Assembly (NCBI GenBank): GCA_910585045.1
Contig: CAJUCD010000005.1
Span: forward strand, 34,616 to 98,615
DNA: 64,000 nucleotides
Origin: an uncultured Bacilli bacterium
Lineage (GTDB): Bacteria; Bacillota_I; Bacilli_A; RF39; UBA660
Reading direction: 5' to 3'
The notes under the pieces: model-generated
Seen by the model: the letters and a program-made list of their open reading frames with translations, nothing else
What the model was told of the DNA's origin: nothing
Databases searched by the model: none
Position numbers and translations under genes: made by a program
In this document: in pieces, positions 16,388 through 25,319 of the stretch
Position numbering within the stretch: position 1 is the stretch's first letter
Layout: the number at the start of each line of letters is the position of its first letter

Positions 16388-17026
16388 ATGCGTTATAATG
16401 TAGTGAAAGATGCTGATAAAATAATAAGCAAAAGTAATTATTTAGTAGATAATCCTGAAAATTATAAGAATAAATGGAGCGATTTTTTTCAAAATAAAAA
16501 TCCTATTCATATAGAACTAGGAATGGGACGAGGAGATTTTATTATTAATATGGCTAAAGCTCATCCTAATATTAATTATATTGGAATTGAATTATATGCA
16601 AGTCAAATGGTAATGGCGGTAGATAGATTAAAATCTCTTAATTTGCCTAATTTAAAATTAATTAATATGGATGCTCATGATTTGGATAAAATATTTGGGA
16701 AAGAAATTGATACTATTTATTTAACTTTTTCAGAGCCTTGGCCTAAGAAACAAGATGAAAAAAAGAGATTTACTCATGAATCTTATTTAAGACTATATGA
16801 TAAAATTTTTAAAAGAGATAAACATATTATTTTGAAAACAGATAATAAAGGTCTATTTGCTTATTCTTTAGAGAGTTTATCACAATATTGGTATTCTTTT
16901 GAAAGAGTAAGCCTGGATTTACATCATAGTGAGATTCCAATTGAGAATATTATGACTGACTTCGAGAAACAATATTTTAAAGAAGGACGCCCTATTTATT
17001 ATGTAGATGCAAAATTTATAAAATAA
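16388..17026 (+). CDS. trmB: tRNA (guanine-N7-)-methyltransferase
   Basis: 212 aa SAM-dependent enzyme that methylates G46 in the tRNA variable loop. Motifs: IELGMGRGDFI (SAM-binding Gly loop), NYIGIELYASQ (acidic ribose-binding position), and TFSEPWPKKQDEKKRFT, a close match to the family hallmark. The length is normal. The ATG at 16388 has AGAAGGAAGTG upstream and lies just downstream of the predicted transcription start. Monocistronic with its own terminator. Confidence 0.95.
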   Translation: MRYNVVKDADKIISKSNYLVDNPENYKNKWSDFFQNKNPIHIELGMGRGDFIINMAKAHPNINYIGIELYASQMVMAVDRLKSLNLPNLKLINMDAHDLDKIFGKEIDTIYLTFSEPWPKKQDEKKRFTHESYLRLYDKIFKRDKHIILKTDNKGLFAYSLESLSQYWYSFERVSLDLHHSEIPIENIMTDFEKQYFKEGRPIYYVDAKFIK

Positions 17027-17049
17027 ACTAAGCTTTGACTTAGTTTTTT
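17026..17049 (+). terminator. Terminator of trmB
   Basis: AACTAAG-CTTTGA-CTTAGTT hairpin followed by TTTTT directly after the trmB stop. It overlaps the 3' end of the converging small gene. Confidence 0.8.
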
Positions 17050-17281
17050 AATTGTTATTTTTATAATCATCTACAATCTTTTTTAGTTTTGCTTCTAAAT
17101 TATCTGATGGAATTTTATTGCTAGAGTCAATTACATATGGCTGTTGTTTTTCATTTTCATTATCAATAAATATATCTTTTAGAGTTGTCTTTATAGTATT
17201 TTGAGTTTCGTTAGCAACACTTTTTACTATATCGGTACTTTTAGTTATAACATTTTTTATCATTGTATTTATTGAAGCCAT
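17048..17281 (-). CDS. Hypothetical small protein, 77 aa
   Basis: Soluble, amphipathic helical N-terminal half (MASINTMIKNVITKSTDIVKS) and a polar C-terminus. It has no signal peptide or family. An AGGTGATATTAA ribosome site precedes the ATG, which supports expression. It sits between trmB and rpmA as a possible separate transcript. Confidence 0.55.
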   Translation of the reverse strand: MASINTMIKNVITKSTDIVKSVANETQNTIKTTLKDIFIDNENEKQQPYVIDSSNKIPSDNLEAKLKKIVDDYKNNN

Positions 17282-17328
17282 TTAATATCACCTATTATAA
17301 TTATAACATAAACTTTAAATTTTTCGAT

Positions 17329-17361
17329 AAAAAAAGCATTTACTATGCTTCGTAAACGCTT
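17329..17361 (-). terminator. Terminator of the rplU-prp-rpmA operon
   Basis: Ten-pair stem AAGCGTTTAC/GTAAATGCTT (one G-U) followed by TTTTTTT, formed in part by the last codons of rpmA. Confidence 0.8.
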
Positions 17362-17627
17362 ACTTTCTTTTTATCTCTACCTAATCTTTCGAAACGTACA
17401 ACACCATTTATTTTAGCAAATAAAGTGTGATCTTTACCCATTCCTACATTAGTTCCTGGATAAATTTTTGTTCCTCTTTGACGATATAGGATTGAACCAG
17501 CAGTTACTGTCTCGCCATCAGCAGCTTTAGCTCCTAATCTACGGCCTCTTGAATCACGGCCATTTCTAGTTGAACCTTGAGCCTTAACGTGAGCAAATAA
17601 CTGGATATTTAATTTCATAAAATTCAT
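17343..17627 (-). CDS. rpmA: 50S ribosomal protein L27 (with cleaved N-terminal extension)
   Basis: 94 aa. The conserved body [20 protein letters not shown] is preceded by MKLNIQLFA, the Firmicute-type extension that must be removed after FA by the protease Prp for L27 to reach the peptidyl-transferase centre. The mature N-terminus would be HVKAQGS. The protease gene lies directly upstream, and its TGA overlaps this ATG (ATGA). Two in-frame ATGs exist at codons 1 and 4; either gives the same mature protein. Confidence 0.97.
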   Translation of the reverse strand: MNFMKLNIQLFAHVKAQGSTRNGRDSRGRRLGAKAADGETVTAGSILYRQRGTKIYPGTNVGMGKDHTLFAKINGVVRFERLGRDKKKVSVYEA

Positions 17628-17926
17628 GGTCTTTCCTCCTCCTCTATTTTTATGTTTTCTTTATAAGTTAATGCTAATTCTTTTAGCATTGCAAGCATAT
17701 TTTCAATTAATATTTGGACATACTTATTATCATTTAAAATGGTAATGGTTAGTTTATCTTTAGCTTCTTCATAACTAAGAGATTTACTATCAATTCTAAG
17801 TGCGGCATTAATACTAGTTATAACAATACTAGAACAACTTGCACAGACAATATCTTTTCCATATTCATCATAATTAGCATGACCTTTAATAATTATTTTT
17901 TTATTTTTAATTGATATTTTTATCAT
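17624..17926 (-). CDS. prp: Ribosomal-processing cysteine protease Prp
   Basis: 100 aa (YsxB/Prp). The catalytic pair is visible: His in [13 protein letters not shown] and Cys in IVCASCSS. It cleaves the N-terminal extension of L27 encoded by the next gene, and is placed between rplU and rpmA as in B. subtilis and Staphylococcus. It overlaps both neighbours by one to four bases, indicating coupled translation. Confidence 0.93.
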   Translation of the reverse strand: MIKISIKNKKIIIKGHANYDEYGKDIVCASCSSIVITSINAALRIDSKSLSYEEAKDKLTITILNDNKYVQILIENMLAMLKELALTYKENIKIEEEERP

Positions 17927-18222
17927 TAGCTAATTTTTTTAACAACTAATTTTGTGTATGGTTGTCTATGACCTTGAGTTTTACGATATTTTTTCTTAGG
18001 TCTGTATTTGAAAACTTTAATCTTCTTTTGCTTTCCATGTTTTTCAACTAAACAAACAACTTTAGCTCCTTCAACATATGGAGTTCCAATTTTAGTACCA
18101 ACTGCTAAAACATTAGTAAATGTTACTTCACTTCCAGCTTCGTTTGGTAATTTTTCTACATAAATAACGTCATTTTCACTTACATAGTATTGTTTGCCAC
18201 CAGTTTCAAATATTGCTTTCAT
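17926..18222 (-). CDS. rplU: 50S ribosomal protein L21
   Basis: 98 aa. Starts [18 protein letters not shown] and contains [16 protein letters not shown] and the C-terminal [19 protein letters not shown] signature. The ATG at 18220-18222 has AGGAGG with a seven-base gap; an ATG two codons earlier is too close to that site. First gene of the rplU-prp-rpmA operon, with its own strong promoter and a structured leader. Confidence 0.97.
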   Translation of the reverse strand: MKAIFETGGKQYYVSENDVIYVEKLPNEAGSEVTFTNVLAVGTKIGTPYVEGAKVVCLVEKHGKQKKIKVFKYRPKKKYRKTQGHRQPYTKLVVKKIS

Positions 18223-18332
18223 ATTCATTCCTCCTTTTAATATTTTAAGACGCACCCTTGTGGTAACTATAATTAGTTTTATAACCATTTTAGTGTGGTT
18301 TTTTACGAATACTTAAATGTGTTTCTTCGCTA
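18223..18332 (-). ncRNA. rplU leader RNA, probable L21 autoregulatory region
   Basis: About 110 bases of transcript precede rplU, with small hairpins (AACCA/TGGTT; AACTA-ATTA-TAGTT) and a conserved-looking ACCACAAGGGTGCG segment shortly before AGGAGG. L21 leaders are known in Firmicutes. I infer this one by position and structure, not by a covariance match. Confidence 0.45.
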
Positions 18333-18338
18333 AATTTA

Positions 18339-18367
18339 ATTTTAGCAAATTAATCTTTGTTTGTCAA
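18339..18367 (-). promoter_or_regulatory. Promoter of the rplU operon
   Basis: TTGACA (18362-18367), 17-base spacer, TAAAAT (18339-18344) on the minus strand. It starts just beyond the stop codon of the 256-aa gene. Confidence 0.8.
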
Positions 18368-18372
18368 ATATT

Positions 18373-19143
18373 TTAAGCCCTTCTAGGAGCTTCTTCACTA
18401 CGATATTCTTCTAACCCTGATAATTCTCGAATGTAATTGCTGCGTATATCTATATCAGCGGCATTTTTGGATAAAGCGGCATATAATTCTTCTCTTCTGT
18501 CTAATAATTGTTTGTTTTCAGATTGTAATTTGAAACGCATAGAATTAATTATACGCATAATATCACGATAAACTTTATCTTTTTGAAGACGTCTTTTAAT
18601 ACTAGGTAACATTATATCTTCATATCCCCAAAAGCATTTTAAAGTTATTTTATCTATGGCTGGTAGGAACAGCTCTTCATTTAAATTAGCATGAGCAGCT
18701 TCAGCTTCAGGAGCTCTTCTATCGGACCATAGTAAGCATTCTACAACAATTTTTCTAGCATTTATTAATTTTTGTAATTCACTAAAAGTATATGTATGAT
18801 TAATATCAAAATCGCTATCTTGATCGTAATATACTTTAATATCTAAATATGTAGGATTATAACTCCTATTAATAATACTAGTGGCAACGATACTATTACT
18901 TACATTTTTGCATTTTATAACACTTCTACTAATGGCTTCTATATCTCTATTGCTTGAAAGATATGGAACCCAATTATAGTATTTAGCTAACAGCTCTTTT
19001 AATTCTTCATCACTTAGATTACTTAAATCGTAAAGTTTTTCTAAATCTCTAATAGAGGCGATAACTCCCCTTTGAGTATCAGTAACAGAATTTCTAGAAT
19101 TTATAATATAATAAGTAAAATCATCTTTTAAAGTTAAATTCAT
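18373..19143 (-). CDS. Hypothetical protein, 256 aa
   Basis: Unrecognised. Cytoplasmic, with an early IINSRNSVTDTQRGVIASIRD segment, Arg/Asp-rich middle and a long C-terminal helical part (MRFKLQSENKQLLDRREELYAALS). The ATG at 19141-19143 follows AAGAGGTAT. The longer frame upstream has no ribosome site. It separates the SpoIVFB-like gene from rplU, a position where B. subtilis has no gene. Confidence 0.68.
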   Translation of the reverse strand: MNLTLKDDFTYYIINSRNSVTDTQRGVIASIRDLEKLYDLSNLSDEELKELLAKYYNWVPYLSSNRDIEAISRSVIKCKNVSNSIVATSIINRSYNPTYLDIKVYYDQDSDFDINHTYTFSELQKLINARKIVVECLLWSDRRAPEAEAAHANLNEELFLPAIDKITLKCFWGYEDIMLPSIKRRLQKDKVYRDIMRIINSMRFKLQSENKQLLDRREELYAALSKNAADIDIRSNYIRELSGLEEYRSEEAPRRA

Positions 19144-19195
19144 AATAGATACCTCTTTTCTTAAGTATATATTATATAATATTATGCTTGGTTTG

Positions 19196-19981
19196 TCAGC
19201 TATTAAATTTTTGCGCAAGTATTTTTTTTTCAGAAATTACTTTATCTTTGTTTTTAAAATAGTGGTAGGTATCTTTCTTTAATAAATCTAAATTTATTTT
19301 ATTCTCGTATTTTATTTTAGATATTGGCAATTGGTATAAGTGCCTTTCGGTTAAAAACCGCATATGTGCATATTTAAACTCTTTACTAGTATTAATTATT
19401 TTAAATATTAAAAAACTAATGATAAGATAATTATTTAAAGAGTAAAGTTCATTATAAGTTATAAATAGAATGATGCTTATAATACTAATAATCAAACTTA
19501 AATAAAATGATTTTTTATAAGGAAAAATTAATTCCCAAATACTCCTTAAAAATATATAACCATCTAATGGGATAATTGGTAACATATTAAAGATAATGAT
19601 AGTTGTATTATAACTTTTAAATAGTTTATAAGTTAGAGATGAAATAATACAATAATGTTGAAGTAAAAAGAATATTAGCCATAATATTATTTGAAAAATT
19701 ATCCCAAATATGGAAATTAATAATTCATGTTTGATGCTTGCATTTATCTTCTTATCAATTCTAGTAATACCACCCATAGGATAAATATCAATTTTAATTA
19801 TTTTATATCTTAATATTTTAATAATTAGAATATGGCCAAGTTCATGAAAGATAACTATTATATAAATTAAAATAATATTTTTTATTAAGCCTGTAAAACA
19901 AAAAGTTAAAATAAGAAAATAAGTAGCAATATTAATATTAAATAAGTTTTTGATATTCTTCATAGCTGATATATTTGCCAT
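19196..19981 (-). CDS. SpoIVFB-like intramembrane metalloprotease (M50)
   Basis: 261 aa polytopic site-2-type protease. The zinc site HELGH is in the second helix and the third ligand lies in NMLPIIPLDGY. In B. subtilis SpoIVFB cleaves pro-sigma-K during sporulation and is held inactive by SpoIVFA. The upstream overlapping gene here is SpoIVFA-like and the order relative to mreCD and rplU is conserved. The start is uncertain: codon 1 (19981) lies 44 bases inside the upstream gene, and Met 7 is an alternative. The C-terminal CBS domain of some SpoIVFB proteins is reduced or missing. Confidence 0.85.
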   Translation of the reverse strand: MANISAMKNIKNLFNINIATYFLILTFCFTGLIKNIILIYIIVIFHELGHILIIKILRYKIIKIDIYPMGGITRIDKKINASIKHELLISIFGIIFQIILWLIFFLLQHYCIISSLTYKLFKSYNTTIIIFNMLPIIPLDGYIFLRSIWELIFPYKKSFYLSLIISIISIILFITYNELYSLNNYLIISFLIFKIINTSKEFKYAHMRFLTERHLYQLPISKIKYENKINLDLLKKDTYHYFKNKDKVISEKKILAQKFNS

Positions 19982-20579
19982 CTTTATTAATAGTTAAATA
20001 TATATAATCACTATTGGAAGTTCCTAAAATGCTTCCTGCTTCAATATAATCATAGACTTTAATATTTGTATCAGTTATATTAGAATACCAAATATCAACA
20101 CCATCATTTCCTTGAACAATAATTGTATTCCCTAATTCTTCTTTTTCGCCAGCAAAAACAACTATTCCACTTGTAATAACATTTATAGTTTCATTAGCAC
20201 CTACAGTTAATTTAATGCCATTTTTGAAATTTTCTAAGTTAGAATATTTAATACTATCAAAAAATACTGGGCTATCGCTTTCTTCTTTTTTCTTTATAAC
20301 ATCAACAGAACCAAAATACTTTTGATATAAATTATTAATTTTTGTAAAACTTAGAGAATCTTCTAAAACATATTTCTTATAAAGTTCTTTATTTTTACTA
20401 TTAACATTTGTATAAATTATACTAAAAAGAACAAAAATAACAGCTAATAAAATACGTGAGATAAGATTTTTGAAATATTTTAATTTAGGAGTTAAAGATT
20501 CGTTATTAGAGCTAGTTGGAGTAGTAACATAACTATTTCGTTTGGCTTTGTTTTTTTTGATTATATCTTCAACATTCAT
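19938..20579 (-). CDS. SpoIVFA-like degenerate LytM/M23 membrane protein
   Basis: 213 aa. One membrane helix at about residues 40-62 and a C-terminal M23-like beta domain (SGIVVFAGEKEELGNTIIVQG...). The zinc ligands of active M23 peptidases are absent, as in SpoIVFA, which regulates SpoIVFB. The assignment rests on this fold, the adjacent M50 protease and mreD upstream. Confidence 0.75.
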   Translation of the reverse strand: MNVEDIIKKNKAKRNSYVTTPTSSNNESLTPKLKYFKNLISRILLAVIFVLFSIIYTNVNSKNKELYKKYVLEDSLSFTKINNLYQKYFGSVDVIKKKEESDSPVFFDSIKYSNLENFKNGIKLTVGANETINVITSGIVVFAGEKEELGNTIIVQGNDGVDIWYSNITDTNIKVYDYIEAGSILGTSNSDYIYLTINKDGKYISYEEYQKLI

Positions 20580-20583
20580 TTTA

Positions 20584-20985
20584 TCACCTAGATAATTTTA
20601 TGTTATTACGAAGAATTTTATAACATAGGATATAAAAAATAATATTGTAAAAATAGTTATGTAAAAGAAACTTTAATAAAAAAATAAGAGAGTATTTATT
20701 TATTAAACCAATACTTAAAATATATATAATATAAATAAGGGATATCGTTAATATATAATTTTTAAAGCTGGTTAAAGATATTTTACTTTTTTTTAGAAGA
20801 TAGAATATGATTGCTATAATTATTGTGTTTAAAAAATAAGTATTTAATATTAATAAATCTATAATTAAAGTAATAATAATTATTTTAGAAAGTTTTATTT
20901 TAGGTATTAATAGATTTAAAAGAAAAAAATAAGTAGATGTATGACTAAAAAATGATAATAAAATATCTATGAACAATAAAATCAT
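20584..20985 (-). CDS. mreD: Rod-shape determining protein MreD
   Basis: 133 aa, four to five hydrophobic helices, small and Ile/Leu-rich, weakly conserved as is usual for MreD. Identified mainly by its four-base overlap with mreC and position upstream of the spoIVF-like pair. It helps organise elongation-phase cell-wall synthesis at the membrane. Confidence 0.78.
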   Translation of the reverse strand: MILLFIDILLSFFSHTSTYFFLLNLLIPKIKLSKIIIITLIIDLLILNTYFLNTIIIAIIFYLLKKSKISLTSFKNYILTISLIYIIYILSIGLINKYSLIFLLKFLLHNYFYNIIFYILCYKILRNNIKLSR

Positions 20986-21626
20986 GGTAAAACTACTCCC
21001 ACATAATTTAAATTATATATATCTATAGCAGAAGTTATTTCTAGTATGTATTCTAATTCTAAAGAGCTTTTTGTAACACTCTTTACAGTTCCTACTAAAA
21101 TACCTTCTGGAATATCAGTTAAGCCAGAAGTAAAAACTTGTTCCCCTTCTGTTATTTCATTATTAGTTTTAATATTTTTAACAATTAATTTGTTATCTTT
21201 AGTTGTTAAAATACCATATGAATTATTTACTTTTACTGAAATACTGGTATTTGGATTTGTAATTAAATTTACTTCACTACTATTATTAGAGACTTTATTT
21301 ATAATACCAATAAGACCTTTTTCGTTTATAACAGCTTGCCCTTTTTCTATATTAGAGTTTGTTCCTTTATTAATCGTTATCTTATTATAAAAATCATATA
21401 TGTTTTGAAGCATTACTTTGCTATATTCTATATTAAAAGATGAGGGATTTATTTTTAAAATATTACTTAGTTTTTGATACTCTTTTTCATAATAAGATTC
21501 TTTAATATCTGAGGTAAAATTATTTAAAGATTCTAAATTAGAAGTTAGAGCAAAAAGATTATCTTTGGTTAAATATAAAATATAAATAATAATTAAACTT
21601 ATATAAAAGAAATTTTTTTTATGCAT
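20982..21626 (-). CDS. mreC: Cell-shape protein MreC
   Basis: About 214 aa. An N-terminal membrane helix, coiled coil (about 30-70) and the beta-barrel domain with typical elements VINEKGLIGIINKVSNNSSEV, NTSISVKVNNSYGIL and EGEQVFTSGLTDIPEGILVG. The ATG at 21624-21626 has AGGTG six bases upstream. Scaffolds PBP2-type elongation complexes with MreD. No mreB gene precedes it here. Confidence 0.93.
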   Translation of the reverse strand: MHKKNFFYISLIIIYILYLTKDNLFALTSNLESLNNFTSDIKESYYEKEYQKLSNILKINPSSFNIEYSKVMLQNIYDFYNKITINKGTNSNIEKGQAVINEKGLIGIINKVSNNSSEVNLITNPNTSISVKVNNSYGILTTKDNKLIVKNIKTNNEITEGEQVFTSGLTDIPEGILVGTVKSVTKSSLELEYILEITSAIDIYNLNYVGVVLP

Positions 21627-21658
21627 AAGAAACACCTAATATTATTATGCTCAAAAGA

Positions 21659-22096
21659 TTAAGAGATATATTCATTAAATAACTTTAATAAAGAATTATT
21701 GATATTATCATAGTAACTTTTTTCGCTTGTTTTAATTAATAATTCATAGTTTCCAATAGATTTTAAAAATTCATTATTCATTTTTATTTCTGAGGTGCGA
21801 AAGTTATAGTTTAAATCAAGAAAATAACTACTCATTAATTCAATACTTTCTTTTTTAGAATAAATACCTATTACTATCTTATAAATACCATTATCATTAT
21901 AAATGATAGCATTTTTATAATTGGCTTTTTTAGTAGTAGCTTCATTTAAAGAATTATAAGATCCTACATAAAAATAAGTAGCTTTTGATTCTAAAGCTTT
22001 AGATATAATCGTATTATCAAATTTATAGCAAAATATATAGGATGCTACCATACCAATTATAAGAGCTATTAAAAAAACTTTTAAGTTATGTTTCAT
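21659..22096 (-). CDS. SPOR-domain-like membrane-anchored protein
   Basis: 145 aa. One N-terminal membrane helix (7-26) followed by a short extracytoplasmic domain with the strand-helix-strand look of SPOR repeats (YFYVGSYNSLNEATTKK ... YKIVIGIYSKKESIELM). SPOR domains bind denuded septal peptidoglycan. Position between spmB and mreC suggests a role in sporulation or division, comparable to SpoIIB. The family call is moderate. Confidence 0.6.
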   Translation of the reverse strand: MKHNLKVFLIALIIGMVASYIFCYKFDNTIISKALESKATYFYVGSYNSLNEATTKKANYKNAIIYNDNGIYKIVIGIYSKKESIELMSSYFLDLNYNFRTSEIKMNNEFLKSIGNYELLIKTSEKSYYDNINNSLLKLFNEYIS

Positions 22097-22168
22097 AATA
22101 TCACCTAAAATATTTATATCATATAAAGGTTGATTATTATGTCGAAATAAATTAAAAGTTGCTAATTT

Positions 22169-22690
22169 TTAACCGAAGAAAATAAAAGTAATAATAAAAG
22201 CAGCAATAATTCCCATTAAATCTGCAAATAATCCTACTGGTAAAGCATATCTAGTTTTAGTGACTTTAATACTACCAAAATATAGAGCTAAAACATAAAT
22301 AGTAGTATCAGTACAGCCTTGTAATGTTGAAGATAGACGCCCAATAAAACTATCAGGGCCAAAAGCAATAAATATTTCATTCATAATAGCTAAAGATGCT
22401 GTTCCTGATATAGGACGCAATATAGCCATAGGAAGAATATCAATTGGTATTTGACTCAGTTCAAATAAGGGTTTTAAAAAGCTTAATGCTCCTTCCAAGA
22501 ATTTGCTATCTAAGAAAATATTTACAGCAAAAACCATAGCGATTATAGTCGGTGCAATATGAAATACCATAATTAGTCCTTCTTTGGCTCCTACTAAAAA
22601 AGAATCATAAACATTTATTTTTCTCTTAGCTCCATAAAAAATAATAAAAAAGACAAAAAGAGGAATTATTATTTTAGATATCATATTCAT
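22169..22690 (-). CDS. spmB: Spore maturation protein B
   Basis: 173 aa membrane protein of the nucleoside-recognition/Gate family. Motifs KEGLIMVFHIAPTIIAM, LRPISGTASLAIMNEIF and GCTDTTIYVLALYFGSI are characteristic of SpmB. With SpmA it affects spore core dehydration in B. subtilis. Overlaps spmA by four bases; the gene order dac-spmA-spmB matches the B. subtilis dacB operon. Confidence 0.93.
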   Translation of the reverse strand: MNMISKIIIPLFVFFIIFYGAKRKINVYDSFLVGAKEGLIMVFHIAPTIIAMVFAVNIFLDSKFLEGALSFLKPLFELSQIPIDILPMAILRPISGTASLAIMNEIFIAFGPDSFIGRLSSTLQGCTDTTIYVLALYFGSIKVTKTRYALPVGLFADLMGIIAAFIITFIFFG

Positions 22691-23268
22691 TTTTGATTCC
22701 TCCTTCTAATTATATAGTCAAGTATAAGACCAGAAATGCTAGATACAGAAGTTGCTAAAATACTAGTAATAATTATTTCTGTAGGATTAGCACTCCCATG
22801 CATAATTCTTAAAGCTATAACAGTAGTAGGTATTAGAGTTACACCACCAGTATTAAGAATTAAAAATGTAATCATGGCTTCTGTAGCAGTATCTTTTCTA
22901 GGATTATCTTTTTGGAGTTCATCCATAGCTTTTAGACCAAATGGAGTAGCAGCAGAACCTAATCCTAACATATTAGCGGCAATGTTACTAGCAATGTAGC
23001 CTAGCGCTTTATGGTCTTTATTTAAACTAGGAAAAAGTTTACTTAAAATAGGATTTAATATTTTTGAAAAAACTTTTAATAATCCCGCATCTTCGGCTAT
23101 TTTCATAATGCCTGTCCACAAAACGATTAAAGGCATCATTTCAATTATTAAATTCATACCACTAGTGGCATGTGTTAAAATACCATTATTTATAGTTTCA
23201 ATATTGCCAGTTAAAAATGAATAGATTATGGCAATAATGATTAATCCTGCCCATATTATATTTACCAT
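22687..23268 (-). CDS. spmA: Spore maturation protein A
   Basis: 193 aa membrane protein. Motifs EMMPLIVLWTGIMKIAEDAGLL, NMLGLGSAATPFGLKAM and LNTGGVTLIPTTVIALR are diagnostic of SpmA. Overlaps the upstream carboxypeptidase gene by seven bases and spmB by four: one coupled operon. Confidence 0.94.
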   Translation of the reverse strand: MVNIIWAGLIIIAIIYSFLTGNIETINNGILTHATSGMNLIIEMMPLIVLWTGIMKIAEDAGLLKVFSKILNPILSKLFPSLNKDHKALGYIASNIAANMLGLGSAATPFGLKAMDELQKDNPRKDTATEAMITFLILNTGGVTLIPTTVIALRIMHGSANPTEIIITSILATSVSSISGLILDYIIRRRNQK

Positions 23269-24353
23269 GATTTAAACCACCCAATTATTTTAGACCAAAA
23301 ACTAGTTTTTTCTTTTTCAGACTTTTTTTTCTCCTCTTTTTTGGCATATATGCTTTCTTTATGAAGTACAAAATCATCTAACATGACTTTAGCCTCACCA
23401 ATTTTAATGTCATTGTAAACAGTGTCGTATTTATAAAGGGTTATTTCAATTTTTAAATTTTTTTGTTCTTCTTTAGTAATTAAAGCATAATAATCATTTT
23501 TTATATAAAAATTTATATCTTTATAAAATGTATCTTCAACTTGAAAATTATTTTTATCTAAAGCAAGAATAGCTTCATATTTATTAAAGTAAGTTTCATA
23601 TAAATCTTTGTGGTCATTAAAGTCGTTAGGGTCATTAAGTGTAACTATGACTAGATTCTTATTATCTTTGGAAGCCGTGGTAACAAGAGTTCTTTTAGCA
23701 GCATCAGTATACCCTGTTTTCCCACCTGTTGTGTATTTATACATGCCAAAAAGTTTATTTTTACCAACCCAATTATAAGTCTTTAAATTACTTTCAGCTT
23801 TATAATTAGTCGTTCCAAATATCTCTCGAAAAGTTTTATTTTGCATAGCTACTTTGGTTAAAAGAGCCATATCATAAGCAGTAGAAATATTCCCTACTCC
23901 TTTAGAATCTAACCCATGAGGATTAACAAAATTAGTATTTTTCATACCAATAGTCTTAGCATATTCATTCATTAAAAAAACAAAGTTTTCATTAGAGCCT
24001 GCTACAGTATTAGCAATAGCAGTCGCAGCATCATTACCGCTTCTAAGCATTAAACCATAAAGTAAATCTTTTAGTTTTATTTCTTCTCCTACTTCTAAAT
24101 AAACACTAGAACCATAAGCTTTTAATATATCTTCATCAACTACTACTGTTTTATTTAAATCGCTATACATTATGGTGATTAAGCAAGTCATTATTTTGGT
24201 GATAGAAGCTATTAATCTTGGATCATCGCCATTTAAGTTATATAAAACACGTCCACTATTTATATCCATGACAACTGCTTTTTCGGCACTCATAGCAAAA
24301 CTATTTAAGGGAATAATGATAAAACTTAAAAATAATACTACAATCTTTTTCAT
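23262..24353 (-). CDS. D-alanyl-D-alanine carboxypeptidase (DacF/DacB type)
   Basis: 363 aa secreted penicillin-binding protein. Signal peptide MKKIVVLFLSFIIIPLNSFAMS. Catalytic motifs ASITKIMT (SxxK), RSGNDAAT (SxN) and TGGKTGYTD (KTG). A C-terminal beta domain and a final amphipathic helix (WSKIIGWFKSW) for membrane attachment are present. It trims stem peptides; with spmAB downstream it is probably a cortex-modifying enzyme. The ATG at 24351-24353 follows AGGTGAG. Confidence 0.92.
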   Translation of the reverse strand: MKKIVVLFLSFIIIPLNSFAMSAEKAVVMDINSGRVLYNLNGDDPRLIASITKIMTCLITIMYSDLNKTVVVDEDILKAYGSSVYLEVGEEIKLKDLLYGLMLRSGNDAATAIANTVAGSNENFVFLMNEYAKTIGMKNTNFVNPHGLDSKGVGNISTAYDMALLTKVAMQNKTFREIFGTTNYKAESNLKTYNWVGKNKLFGMYKYTTGGKTGYTDAAKRTLVTTASKDNKNLVIVTLNDPNDFNDHKDLYETYFNKYEAILALDKNNFQVEDTFYKDINFYIKNDYYALITKEEQKNLKIEITLYKYDTVYNDIKIGEAKVMLDDFVLHKESIYAKKEEKKKSEKEKTSFWSKIIGWFKSW

Positions 24354-24407
24354 TCGGCTCACCTATTTAACTTTATGAAAATATTACATAAAAAATACAA
24401 AAAAGAA

Positions 24408-25058
24408 CTAAGTGTTGTTAGTTCCGTTAAGATCTAGAGTTCTTAATATATTTAAGTCTATTTCAGGACCACTGTTAATTTCTAAGGCTATTTGTTCATC
24501 TAAATAAGGACCTAAAGCAGTTATTAGTTGTTCTGTTAAATTGTTTATTTCATCTTCATACTCACTTCTTTGGTTTTCTAAAGATTCATTTTGGCTTTCT
24601 AAAACTTTTATTTTAGATATTAATATATCAATGTGTTTCTGGATGTTTTCTATAACTTTTTCTTTAGGCATAGTTATATTATTTTTAGAAGCTCGATAAT
24701 TACTAAATTTTTCTTTAATACTATTTTCTATAACAGTGTAGCCTATATGAATTAAAAAATTTAGTAAAGCAATAATAGCAATTGTGAAAATACCATTAAG
24801 ACCTAGAGGAAGAATAAATAAAATAAATGTTAGAATATGGGATAAAATTTTGATGCTGTAAATTGTTGTATAAGTTTCTTCTTCTTCGATATATTTTTTT
24901 ATGGCATAAAGCTCTAAACATGCTTCATGAAGCTCATTGTAAGCTAATTTAAGTTCTAAATTTTTGTGGTTTAATTCCTGATTATTTTTAGAAAGAGAAC
25001 TGTTTATTTCATTTAACTTGGATTTAGCATTTTGTAATGTTTGATATATTTTTTTCAT
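24408..25058 (-). CDS. Coiled-coil membrane protein, 216 aa
   Basis: Two long coiled coils (about 1-60 and 140-190) flank two hydrophobic helices (about 68-115), a hairpin-like topology with both coils on the same side. No known family. Preceded by a GGGGGAT ribosome site. It may act as a structural or tethering protein; function unknown. Confidence 0.65.
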   Translation of the reverse strand: MKKIYQTLQNAKSKLNEINSSLSKNNQELNHKNLELKLAYNELHEACLELYAIKKYIEEEETYTTIYSIKILSHILTFILFILPLGLNGIFTIAIIALLNFLIHIGYTVIENSIKEKFSNYRASKNNITMPKEKVIENIQKHIDILISKIKVLESQNESLENQRSEYEDEINNLTEQLITALGPYLDEQIALEINSGPEIDLNILRTLDLNGTNNT

Positions 25059-25110
25059 AAATCCCCCATTAGATTGTTTATATTATATATCTTATTTTAA
25101 ATAATAGCAA

Positions 25111-25308
25111 TTAATCTTCAAATAAATCATTCATTAATTTAGTTATGTGTTGTTTTCTTTTTTTAGTACTATCTTTATCAATTATTATTTTGATAACGTC
25201 ACCTTCATGAGCTCCTTGAAGTAAAATTTTAGGAATATTTGCAAAATGACCTTCGTCTATTTCGACAATTGCATACTCTCCTTCAAAACGATCAATAATA
25301 ACTTCCAT
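25111..25308 (-). CDS. DUF3006-type small protein
   Basis: 65 aa, pattern IIDRFEGEYAIVEIDEGHFANIPKILL...GDVI, which fits DUF3006, a small beta-barrel-like family. It is commonly next to ComEC-like MBL hydrolases, as here: it begins 11 bases upstream... of nothing else but ends 47 bases before the coiled-coil gene, and the MBL gene ends just upstream. Probably co-transcribed with the MBL gene. Confidence 0.8.
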   Translation of the reverse strand: MEVIIDRFEGEYAIVEIDEGHFANIPKILLQGAHEGDVIKIIIDKDSTKKRKQHITKLMNDLFED

Positions 25309-25319
25309 TTTAGACCTCC

